Shown here piece after piece: positions 23,719 to 30,258 of a stretch of 34,316 bases of DNA. A model generated the notes under the pieces. That model was not told the origin of the DNA, made no database searches, and saw only the letters and a list, made by a program, of their open reading frames with translations. The stretch's first letter is position 1, and every line of letters begins with the position of its first letter. The position numbers and the translations under genes are program-made. This DNA is from Streptomyces sp. SID14436 (lineage in GTDB: Bacteria > Actinomycetota > Actinomycetes > Streptomycetales > Streptomycetaceae), in contig NZ_JAAGMD010000579.1 in assembly GCF_010548465.1 (NCBI RefSeq), positions 1 through 34,316 on the forward strand, read 5' to 3'.

Positions 23719-24972
23719 GTGCACTCTTCCGCGATCTTCCTGATCGAGTTCGGTGCGATCATCCTCGGCCTCGGCCTGCTGGGGCGCCTCGCCGGACGGC
23801 TCCAGTTCTCGCCGATCCCGCTCTACCTGCTGGCCGGGCTGGCCTTCGGCGAGGGCGGTCTGCTGCCGCTCGGCGCGAGCGAGGAGTTCGTCGCGATCGG
23901 CGCCGAGATCGGCGTGATCCTGCTGCTGCTCATGCTCGGCCTCGAGTACACGGCCAGCGATCTCGTCTCCAACCTGAAGACGCAGTACCCGGCCGGCCTC
24001 GTGGACATGTGCCTCAACGCCGTGCCGGGCGCGCTCCTCGCCCTGCTGCTCGGCTGGGGACCGGTCGCCGCCGTCGTGCTGGCCGGCGTCACCTGGATCT
24101 CGTCCTCCGGAGTCATCGCCAAGTGCCTCGGCGACTTCGGCCGGCTCGGCAACCGCGAGACCCCGGTCATCCTGAGCATCCTCGTCCTCGAGGACCTCGC
24201 GATGGCGGTCTACCTGCCCATCGTCACCGCCCTGGTGGCCGGCGCCGGTCTCGCCACGGGCAGCGTCACGCTGGCCATCGCGCTCGGCGTCGCCGGGCTG
24301 GTCCTCTTCGTCGCCGTCCGCTACGGCCGGATCATCTCCCGCTTCGTCTCCAGCGACGACCCGGAGAAGCTGCTCCTGGTGGTACTGGGCCTCACCCTGC
24401 TCGTCGCCGGGCTCGCCCAGCAGCTCCAGGTCTCCGCCGCCGTCGGCGCGTTCCTCGTGGGCATCGCCCTGTCGGGGGAGGCCGCCGAGGGCGCCCACAA
24501 CCTGCTCGCCCCGCTGCGGGACCTGTTCGCCGCCGTGTTCTTCGTCTTCTTCGGGCTGCACACCAACCCGGAGTCCATCCCGCCGGTGATCCTGCCCGCC
24601 TTCGCGCTCGCCGTCGTCACCGCCCTGACGAAGATCGCCACCGGGTACTGGGCCGCCCGGCGGGCCGGCATCTCGTCCAAGGGCCGCTGGCGCGCCGGCG
24701 GCACGCTGGTGGCACGCGGGGAGTTCTCCATCGTCATCGCGGGACTCGCCGTCACGGCGGGGGTCGAACCGCGCCTGGGACCGCTGGCCACGGCCTACGT
24801 CCTGGTCCTCGTCGTGATCGGCCCGCTGACCGCCCGTTACACCGAGCCCGTCGGGCTGTGGCTGACCCAGCGCCGCTCGCCGGTCACCGACACCGCGGCC
24901 GTGGCCGGGCCGGTGACGGTGCCCGCGGAGCGCCGGGAGACCGCGGACGACCTGTCGGGCGAGCGCCCGTAG
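23719..24972 (+). CDS. CPA2-family cation/proton antiporter (KhtU-like)
   Basis: Integral membrane protein of 417 aa with about 12 hydrophobic segments spanning residues 5-375, followed by a short soluble tail. VDMCLNAVPGALLALLLGW, WISSSGVIAKCLGDFGRL, and ILSILVLEDLAMAVYLP (the conserved acidic ED in the membrane) are typical of CPA2 exchangers. It exchanges K+ or Na+ for protons and helps control pH and osmotic balance. The start is GTG 23719, 4 bp after the regulatory subunit. The C terminus lacks its own RCK domain, which fits control by the separate upstream subunit. A hairpin follows the stop. Confidence 0.94.
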   Translation: MHSSAIFLIEFGAIILGLGLLGRLAGRLQFSPIPLYLLAGLAFGEGGLLPLGASEEFVAIGAEIGVILLLLMLGLEYTASDLVSNLKTQYPAGLVDMCLNAVPGALLALLLGWGPVAAVVLAGVTWISSSGVIAKCLGDFGRLGNRETPVILSILVLEDLAMAVYLPIVTALVAGAGLATGSVTLAIALGVAGLVLFVAVRYGRIISRFVSSDDPEKLLLVVLGLTLLVAGLAQQLQVSAAVGAFLVGIALSGEAAEGAHNLLAPLRDLFAAVFFVFFGLHTNPESIPPVILPAFALAVVTALTKIATGYWAARRAGISSKGRWRAGGTLVARGEFSIVIAGLAVTAGVEPRLGPLATAYVLVLVVIGPLTARYTEPVGLWLTQRRSPVTDTAAVAGPVTVPAERRETADDLSGERP

Positions 24973-24980
24973 CACCGGGC

Positions 24981-25005
24981 CCCGGCGCGGTGCCTCCGCG
25001 CCGGG
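24981..25005 (+). terminator. Hairpin after the antiporter operon
   Basis: Perfect 10-bp arms CCCGGCGCGG and CCGCGCCGGG with a TGCCT loop, 8 bp after the stop at 24972. No U-tract. Confidence 0.75.
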
Positions 25006-25226
25006 ACGCGGGAGCCGCCACGCCGGGGTGCGGTCGCGCGGACCGGGCGGGCCCTGGCACCCGGGTGTCGGTTCGTGTGCGAGCGGGTCGCGTTCTGAAC
25101 GGACGGCCCCGTCCCTGAATGCCTGTTTGACCGTGGCGCTGGGCCGTACGGGTGACGGCTTCACCCGACCCGGGGGACGGGGAGCCTCCCGCGTACCGCC
25201 GGTACGGGGTGCGCCGTTGCCCCGAC

Positions 25227-25934
25227 ATGGACAGGACTGAGACGGCGCGGCGCCTTCTCGGGAACGACGCCGCGCACCGGCCGTACGCGGGACCCGCCGG
25301 GGGGTCCGACGGCCACACGCCGATCTACACGGCCCTCGTCGCGGAGTGGCGGGCCAGGGGACAGACGGTTCCGGGCCACCGGGAGGGCCGCTGGGCCTCC
25401 TTCGCCGCCGCGACGGTGAGCGAACAGGAGACGCCGCCCGCGCCGACCGTACCGGCCGCGCGGTCCGTCCCCTTCCGGATCCCGGTGCCCGTGCTGCCTC
25501 CGGAGAGCGCGCGGGCACCCGGCCGCGAGCCGGAGGCCGACGCCGACACGGGCGCCGATCGTGCCGGCCCCGGCCACACGGGTGCGGACGGCGGAGGCGG
25601 GACGGAGGCTCGCGGGACGGAGGCCGGCACGAAGGACGCCCGCGCGACGGGCGCCCCCGCCACGAACGCCCACGCGGAGATGGACGCCGACGCCTGGGCG
25701 GGCGCCCACCTCGGCACGCCTGCCGACGCTGGTACGGACGCCGACACCGAGACGGGCACACAGGCCGGCCCGGACACCGATGCCGGGACGGACGGCGACC
25801 ACCCCGGCGGCGACACCCCCCATCACCCCCGCGACGACGCCCCCGCCCCGGACGGTCACCCCGCGCTCCACCTCCGCGCGGCGCCGCCCGGGGAGGCCCT
25901 CACCAGCCGTCCGGCCCCACCGGCTCCGCACTGA
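25227..25934 (+). CDS. Unknown protein with conserved N-terminus and Asp/Thr/Gly-rich tail
   Basis: Not assigned to a named family. From ATG 25227 it has 235 aa. Residues 1-65 look like a real domain: TETARRLLGNDAAHRPYA, then HTPIYTALVAEWRARGQTVPGHREGRWASFAA. From about residue 95 the protein is low complexity, rich in Asp, Thr, Gly, Ala and Pro, with repeated DADT and GTDADT-like steps and a His/Pro-rich end. There is no signal peptide or membrane segment. The start is uncertain: no clear RBS at 25227, and GTG 25152 would add 25 residues. Its 3' end overlaps the convergent gene by 35 bp. Confidence 0.65.
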   Translation: MDRTETARRLLGNDAAHRPYAGPAGGSDGHTPIYTALVAEWRARGQTVPGHREGRWASFAAATVSEQETPPAPTVPAARSVPFRIPVPVLPPESARAPGREPEADADTGADRAGPGHTGADGGGGTEARGTEAGTKDARATGAPATNAHAEMDADAWAGAHLGTPADAGTDADTETGTQAGPDTDAGTDGDHPGGDTPHHPRDDAPAPDGHPALHLRAAPPGEALTSRPAPPAPH

Positions 25935-26388
25935 CCGGCGCCAGCACGGCGAGCGTGCCGGTGGCCTTGCGCAGAGCCAGCTCCAGCGGGCCGGGGGAGT
26001 GCAGGGTCCCGCTGCCGTCCGGTGGGACGAGCCACTCCAGGCGCCCGGCGGCCCGGTACGGCGGGGGAACGGCGACCCAGGAACCCGGGCCGACGTGCCG
26101 CACGCCGAAGCCGACCCACTCGCTCACCGGGTCGGGCGGCAGGAAGAAGCCCACCCGGCGGGCCGTGACGTCCACCAGCGTGGGTCCCGGTGTCTTCAGC
26201 GGGTCGTGCCACAGGACGTCCAGGGCGAGCAGCCCGAGACGGTCGGGCACGCTCAGCACGTCCCAGTAGCGCCCGGCGGCCAGCAGGGCCGTGCCGTTGC
26301 CGTGGTCCCAGGCCCGTTTGCAGGCCTGGGGGTCGGTGGCCGCCGCGGCCAGCCACTCGACGGCCTGCTTCCACATGTGGCTCTGCAT
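25900..26388 (-). CDS. Uncharacterised actinobacterial protein
   Basis: A 162-aa soluble protein without a recognised name. WKQAVEWLAAAATDPQACKRAWDHGNGTALLAAGRYWDVLSVPDRLGLLALDVLW and GFFLPPDPVSEWVGFGVRHVGPGSWVAVPPPYRAAGRLEWLVPPDGSG have the look of the small DNA primase/polymerase-like proteins of unknown role that are common in Streptomyces, with conserved LLxAGxxWDVL, GFFxPP and WLVPPDGSGTL segments. That resemblance is from memory and untested. ATG 26388 with GGTGGGAC upstream is chosen; GTG 26421 would add 11 residues. A TATCTA hexamer upstream (near 26450, minus) may be its promoter. Confidence 0.75.
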   Translation of the reverse strand: MQSHMWKQAVEWLAAAATDPQACKRAWDHGNGTALLAAGRYWDVLSVPDRLGLLALDVLWHDPLKTPGPTLVDVTARRVGFFLPPDPVSEWVGFGVRHVGPGSWVAVPPPYRAAGRLEWLVPPDGSGTLHSPGPLELALRKATGTLAVLAPVSAEPVGPDGW

Positions 26389-26524
26389 GTCCCACCCCGG
26401 GCACGGTCGGCTGCGCCTCACGGGCGCGTGCTGGCCCCATGCTGGTAGATATTTCTATCCGCCGGAAGGGGTGGCGCGGGCTGGCGTTTCCGGCGCCCGG
26501 TGTCCGGGCGGCCGGCCGGCCGGA

Positions 26525-26917
26525 TCAGTCCTGCCCGGCGGCGCGTTCCGCGTCCCGCTTCTTCAGCCGCGCGTTCTCCTTGCGGACCTCGGCCTGCGTG
26601 GCGCGCTCCCGCTCCAGCCACTGCGGAGACTCCTGCTTCAGCGCCTCGATCTGTTCCGTGGTGAGCGGTTCCGTGACCCCGCCGCGGGCCAGGCCGGCGA
26701 TGGAGACGCCCAGCTTCGCCGCCACCACCGGGCGGGGGTGCGGGCCGTCGCGCCGCAGGTCCCGCAGCCACTGGGGCGGGTCCGCCTGGAGCGCGTTCAG
26801 CTCGGCCCGGGAGACCATGCCCTCGCGGAACTCGGCGGGGGTGGCCTCGAGGTACACACCCAGCTTCTTCGCCGCGGTCGCGGGCTTCATGGTCTGGGTG
26901 TTCTGGTGCGACGTCAT
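26525..26917 (-). CDS. DUF5997 protein, tandem duplication with HTH-like segment
   Basis: A 130-aa soluble basic protein of DUF5997, function unknown. It is an internal duplication in an exact 50-residue register: AKKLGV (16-21) and AAKLGV (66-71), NAL (41-43) and EAL (91-93), PQWL (48-51) and PQWL (98-101), R55 and R105. Repeat 2 begins VVAAKLGVSIAGLA, which reads like the first helices of a helix-turn-helix. The last 25 residues are a charged helix. ATG 26917 has no RBS; TACCCT lies 7 nt upstream, suggesting a leaderless transcript. It is divergent from the LysR-like gene at 26976 with only 58 bp between starts. I infer a DNA-binding role; it is untested. Confidence 0.9.
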   Translation of the reverse strand: MTSHQNTQTMKPATAAKKLGVYLEATPAEFREGMVSRAELNALQADPPQWLRDLRRDGPHPRPVVAAKLGVSIAGLARGGVTEPLTTEQIEALKQESPQWLERERATQAEVRKENARLKKRDAERAAGQD

Positions 26918-26921
26918 GGAG

Positions 26922-26969
26922 CCCAGGGTATCGAGCGTGTGCACGACCGCCGACCACGGCCGGTAACCT
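26922..26969. promoter_or_regulatory. Divergent leaderless promoters of DUF5997 and LysR-like genes
   Basis: On the minus strand TACCCT is followed by 7 nt and the DUF5997 ATG. On the plus strand TAACCT (26964-26969) is followed by 6 nt and the LysR-like GTG at 26976. Both fit the TAnnnT -10 pattern of Streptomyces. Neither gene has a Shine-Dalgarno sequence. The -35 boxes are not clear. Confidence 0.55.
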
Positions 26970-26975
26970 GGCCAG

Positions 26976-27812
26976 GTGACAGGCTCGGAAGTGCCCTCCT
27001 CGTTCCGGCTCGTGTACGCACCCGGGGTGATGCCCGGCAAATGGGTGCGCATCTGGAACGAGCGACTGCCCGGCGTACCCCTCACCCTCACCCAGGTCCC
27101 CGCCTCCCGGGCCCCGGAGCTGCTCGTGAGCCGGGACGCCGACGCGGGTCTCGTCCGGCTGCCCGTCGACCGGACGGTGCTGAGCGCCATCCCGCTCTAC
27201 ACCGAGCAGACGGTGGTGGTGGTCCCCAAGGACCACCTCGTCACCGCGGTCGACGAGGTCTCCCCGGACGACCTGGCCGACGACATCGTGCTGCACCCCC
27301 TCGACGACGTCCTCGACTGGGACCGGCTGCCGGGACGGCCCGCCCTGGAGCGGCCGGCCACCACGGCCGACGCCGTCGAGCTGGTCGCGGCGGGGATCGG
27401 CGTCCTGGTGGTACCGCTGTCCCTGGCCCGGCTGCACCACCGCAGGGACCTCACCCACCGCCCCCTCACCGGCGCCCCGGAGTCGCGTGTGGCGCTGGCC
27501 TGGCCGGAGGACGCGACGACGGACCTGGTGGACGACTTCATCGGCATCGTCCGCGGCCGGACGGCCAACAGCACCCGGGGCCGCCGGACGCAGCAGCCTG
27601 GCGGGGAGCAGGGACAGCAGAAGCAGGGACAGCGGAAGCAGGAACAGCGGAAGCAGGGGCAGCAGAGAGCCGGGAAGACCGAACGCCCGGGGCGGGACGC
27701 CGGGCGCGGACAGCGGGCGGCCGGACGGGCGTCGTCCGGCAAGGGCCGCCGGGCGGGCGGCGGCCCCACACCGAAGAACCCGCGCCGGGGCAAACCCCGG
27801 CGCGGGTCCTGA
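26976..27812 (+). CDS. LysR-type substrate-binding domain protein lacking HTH
   Basis: A 278-aa protein. Residues 8-192 match a LysR-type effector-binding domain: LVYAPGVMPGKWVRIWNERLPGVPLTL, an LVSRDADAGLVRLPVD turn, AIPLYTEQTVVVVPKDHLV, and TTADAVELVAAGIGVLVVPLSLARL. The usual N-terminal winged helix of about 60 residues is absent; the GTG start directly precedes the effector domain. Residues 201-278 form an unusual basic tail, first Gln/Lys repeats (GQQKQGQRKQEQRKQGQQR), then Arg/Gly-rich. The tail could bind nucleic acid. The gene is divergent from DUF5997. A 13-bp hairpin overlaps its last codons. Confidence 0.9.
   Translation: MTGSEVPSSFRLVYAPGVMPGKWVRIWNERLPGVPLTLTQVPASRAPELLVSRDADAGLVRLPVDRTVLSAIPLYTEQTVVVVPKDHLVTAVDEVSPDDLADDIVLHPLDDVLDWDRLPGRPALERPATTADAVELVAAGIGVLVVPLSLARLHHRRDLTHRPLTGAPESRVALAWPEDATTDLVDDFIGIVRGRTANSTRGRRTQQPGGEQGQQKQGQRKQEQRKQGQQRAGKTERPGRDAGRGQRAAGRASSGKGRRAGGGPTPKNPRRGKPRRGS
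27778..27807 (+). terminator. Strong hairpin overlapping the 3' end of the LysR-like gene
   Basis: Perfect 13-bp arms ACCCGCGCCGGGG and CCCCGGCGCGGGT around CAAA. It covers the last codons and ends 3 nt before the TGA. It may act as terminator or protect the mRNA 3' end. Confidence 0.7.
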
Positions 27813-27824
27813 AGCGGTGCGCGG

Positions 27825-27847
27825 TCCGTCGTGACGCTCACGACGGA
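27825..27847. terminator. Second hairpin between convergent genes
   Basis: 8-bp arms TCCGTCGT and ACGACGGA with a 7-nt loop, between the LysR-like stop (27812) and the DUF4142 stop (27855). It is likely the bidirectional terminator. Confidence 0.6.
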
Positions 27848-27854
27848 GCGGGCG

Positions 27855-28604
27855 TCACTTCACCGTCGGAGCCGGCGTCGGCGCCGGTGAGGCCGTGTTC
27901 AGGTCCTCCAGCTCCTTGGGGATCTTCAGCACGAGCACCGGTGCGCCCGCGGCCGGCGCCGGCGGAGTCACCTGCTCCTCCGGCATCTTCGGCGGGCTGG
28001 TCTGCTGGAAGTTGACCTGCTCGTGGTTCACCAGGCCCGTCTTCTCCAGCACCGTGATGTGGTCCAGCACCGTGTCGTTGGCCTGGTCGGCCAGCTGCCG
28101 GACCAGCGTGTTCCGGGTGTTGGCCCGGACCTTGGCGATCACCGGGAAGATCTGACCATGCGTCACCCGCATGATGTTCACCGCCACGGAGTCGAACTCC
28201 TTGCCGGTGGTGGACTCCACGGTCTGCACGAACCCCTCCTGCTGCGGCGAGGCCTGGTTCGGCAGGGTGATCCCCAGCTCCAGGGCGATCTTGCGGCAGC
28301 TCTCGTCGAGCCGCCCGTGTCCGACCACCAGGTGCTCGCCCGCCTCCTTCATCTCCGGCGTCGTCCCTCGCTCGATGGCCATCAGCCCCAGCGGGTGCTC
28401 CCACAGCCCCGCGGCGCGGACCTTGACCACGAAGTCCCGGTCCGCCTCGGTCAGCGGGCCGTAGTTGGTGTTGGCCACTACCCGGTCCTGCTTGGTCGAG
28501 GTGTTCTGCACGCCCAGCATGGTGGGATAGGCCAGCGCGGTGAGAGTGAGGATCATGGCTCCGCCCACGAACGCGGTTCCTGCCGTGCTGCGCGAGATGC
28601 GCAT
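27855..28604 (-). CDS. Secreted DUF4142 protein
   Basis: A 249-aa exported protein. The N-terminal MRISRSTAGTAFVGGAMILTLTALAYPTML is a signal peptide or membrane anchor. Residues about 48-200 form the DUF4142 helical bundle (LTEADRDFVVKVRAAGLWEHPLGLMAIERG, HLVVGHGRLDESCRKIALELGI, then DSVAVNIMRVTHGQIFPVIAKVRANT). DUF4142 proteins have a ferritin-like four-helix fold and unknown function. The last 50 residues are Pro/Ala/Thr-rich and probably extend into the cell wall. ATG 28604 has a strong AGGAGG leader. The 195-bp upstream gap contains an A+T-rich stretch (AAATTTTCGATCG) typical of a promoter. Confidence 0.9.
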   Translation of the reverse strand: MRISRSTAGTAFVGGAMILTLTALAYPTMLGVQNTSTKQDRVVANTNYGPLTEADRDFVVKVRAAGLWEHPLGLMAIERGTTPEMKEAGEHLVVGHGRLDESCRKIALELGITLPNQASPQQEGFVQTVESTTGKEFDSVAVNIMRVTHGQIFPVIAKVRANTRNTLVRQLADQANDTVLDHITVLEKTGLVNHEQVNFQQTSPPKMPEEQVTPPAPAAGAPVLVLKIPKELEDLNTASPAPTPAPTVK

Positions 28605-28799
28605 CGTGCCTCCTGGGATAAGAACGGCCCAACACCAGGGAGTACGGATGGAAGCGGCAAGACAATCACCGTTCGGGCAGAAATTTTCGATCGAGGTGCC
28701 GGTCCGGCGTGATCCGTGCGGTCCCCTCCCTCCGGCCGCCCGACTTGTCGGCTCAAGTGCCCCACCGGTGCCCCGGCGGCCCGGCCGGCCGGACCGCGG

Positions 28800-29495
28800 T
28801 CAGCCGGTCCCGGCCAGGCGCTTCAGCCACTCCGCGGCAGCCCCGGCCGTGAACTCCCGCTGCCCGCCGCGCAGCAGCAGACCGGCGGTGGCGAACTCCG
28901 GGGCGTCGGCCTGAGCGGCGACGTAGGGGATCGCGATGCAGTGCATGCCGGCCGCGTGGGCCGCGGCCGCGCCCGGAGCCGCGTCCTCCAGCACCACGCA
29001 GTCGGCGGGGTCCGCGCCGATCCTGCGGGCGGCCTCCAGGAAGACGTCCGGCGCCGGTTTGCCGTGCGCGACCTCCTCGGCGGAGACGACGGTGCCCAGC
29101 TGGGCGTCCAGACCCGTGACGGCGAGGATCGCCTCGATGGCCTCCGGGGACGAGCCGGAGGCCACGGCCATCGGCACCCCCTCCGCCGCCAGCACGTCGA
29201 CGAACGCCCGCATCTCCGGATAGGCGCGCGTGGTGGAGCCCGCCAGTTCCAGATAGTGGCGGTTCTTCACGGCGAGGATCTCCTCCGCCGGGGCCCGCAG
29301 CCCGTAGCGCTCGCGCCAGTCGGCGATCGTCTCCCGGGTGCTGATGCCGACGTAGCGTTCGTGCTCGTCCCACGTGAAGTCGGGGACGCCGTACTCGGCG
29401 AGGGTCCGACGGCCCGCCTCGTAGTAGTTCGGCTCGCTGTCCACGAGCGTTCCGTCGAGATCGAAGATGACCGACAGGGTGCCGAAGGTGCTCAT
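28800..29495 (-). CDS. HAD-superfamily phosphatase, subfamily IA
   Basis: A 231-aa soluble hydrolase similar in layout to beta-phosphoglucomutase and sugar-phosphate phosphatases. Motif I is FDLDGTLVDSEP with the nucleophile Asp and general acid Asp, motif II AVASGSS, motif III HGKPAPDVF with catalytic Lys, and motif IV VVLEDAAPG. A helical cap (about residues 18-85) sits between motifs I and II. It removes phosphate from a small metabolite; the substrate is not predictable. ATG 29495 follows GGCCCC-rich sequence without a classic RBS. The Lrp gene ends 19 bp upstream on the same strand, so they are probably co-transcribed. Confidence 0.93.
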   Translation of the reverse strand: MSTFGTLSVIFDLDGTLVDSEPNYYEAGRRTLAEYGVPDFTWDEHERYVGISTRETIADWRERYGLRAPAEEILAVKNRHYLELAGSTTRAYPEMRAFVDVLAAEGVPMAVASGSSPEAIEAILAVTGLDAQLGTVVSAEEVAHGKPAPDVFLEAARRIGADPADCVVLEDAAPGAAAAHAAGMHCIAIPYVAAQADAPEFATAGLLLRGGQREFTAGAAAEWLKRLAGTG

Positions 29496-29514
29496 GGGGC
29501 CAGGATGCCAGGAG

Positions 29515-29991
29515 CTACCGGCCCACCGTCCGGCCGATCGACTCCACCAGTGGCAGCAGCCGGTGCGGGACCCGCTCCCGCAGCGCCACCTCCGTACGCG
29601 TGCGCACCACGCCCGGCAGGTTGATCAGCTTCTGGACGACGTCCTCCAGGTGTGCGTTGTCCCGCGCCACCACCCGGGTCATCAGGTCCCCGCCGCCGGT
29701 GATGGAGAACGCCTCCACGATCTCCGGCACCGCGGCCAGCGCGTCGCCCACCTCGTCCAGGTGCCCCTGGGTGACCTCGATGTGCACGAAGGCCAGCACG
29801 GGGTGGCCCAGCGCGGCGGGGGACAGGGCCGGCCCCGTCCCGGTGATCACGCCCTCGCGCTCCATCCGGTCCAGCCGGGCCTGCAGGGTGCCGCGCGCGA
29901 TCTGGAGGATGCGGGCGTACTCGCGCACGCTGGTGCGCGGCCGCTCCAGCAGCAGCCGCAGGATGCGGGTGTCGAGTTCGTCGACGGCCAT
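29515..29991 (-). CDS. Lrp/AsnC family transcriptional regulator
   Basis: A 158-aa Lrp-type regulator. The N-terminal HTH spans about residues 3-50 (DELDTRILRLLLERPRTSVREYARILQIARGTLQARLDRMEREGVI). The C-terminal RAM/AsnC effector domain begins ALGHPVLAFVHIEVTQGHLDEV and includes FSITGGGDLMTRVVARDNAHLEDVVQKL. These proteins form octamers and sense amino acids or related ligands. ATG 29991 has an AGGAGG leader; the frame stays open to 30126 but that part looks non-coding. It is divergent from the FUSC exporter at 30259, the likely target. The gap holds a phased series of CCAAYGG motifs. Confidence 0.94.
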   Translation of the reverse strand: MAVDELDTRILRLLLERPRTSVREYARILQIARGTLQARLDRMEREGVITGTGPALSPAALGHPVLAFVHIEVTQGHLDEVGDALAAVPEIVEAFSITGGGDLMTRVVARDNAHLEDVVQKLINLPGVVRTRTEVALRERVPHRLLPLVESIGRTVGR

Positions 29992-30033
29992 GGCGTCCGG
30001 CCTCCTGGTCCCTCGAAGGTCGCTCCGACTGTA

Positions 30034-30064
30034 CCAACGGCCCGGCGGAGTGCCGGGCCGTTGG
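30034..30064. promoter_or_regulatory. Perfect 13-bp inverted repeat upstream of the Lrp gene
   Basis: Arms CCAACGGCCCGGC and GCCGGGCCGTTGG around GGAGT, 43-73 bp upstream of the Lrp start. Its outer ends are two CCAACGG motifs. It could be an operator for the Lrp protein, or a hairpin in the leader RNA. Confidence 0.55.
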
Positions 30065-30079
30065 GCCACCGGGGCCAGG

Positions 30080-30132
30080 CCAATGGCTTTCCGTGGTCCC
30101 GCCGGGTCCTCCCGCGGCTGGACCAATGGACC
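30080..30132. promoter_or_regulatory. Two CCAATGG sites in the Lrp/FUSC divergent gap
   Basis: CCAATGG at 30080-30086 and 30123-30129. The second lies inside GGACCAATGGACC (30120-30132), almost identical to the site upstream of the universal stress gene at 22960. It would be centred about 60 bp upstream of the predicted FUSC transcription start. Confidence 0.4.
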
Positions 30133-30149
30133 AGTCGGACGGGTGCCGG

Positions 30150-30179
30150 TTGAGCCGTCGGCGCCGGGGATGCTGATAT
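30150..30179 (+). promoter_or_regulatory. Predicted promoter of the FUSC exporter
   Basis: TTGAGC (30150-30155), 18-nt spacer, TGATAT (30174-30179), both close to the consensus for the main vegetative sigma factor. It would give an untranslated leader of about 70 nt before GTG 30259. Confidence 0.5.
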
Positions 30180-30258
30180 AGGAAAGTCGATGGCGCTGCG
30201 GACCCCCGCGGCGCCTTTTTCATGCCGGTTCACACGGATCATCACGGGGGGACACGCA

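Noticed and set aside
23118..23762. Minus-strand frame opposite the KhtT-like gene
   Set aside because: No domain, and the KhtT-like reading has an RBS, a family match and tight coupling to the antiporter.
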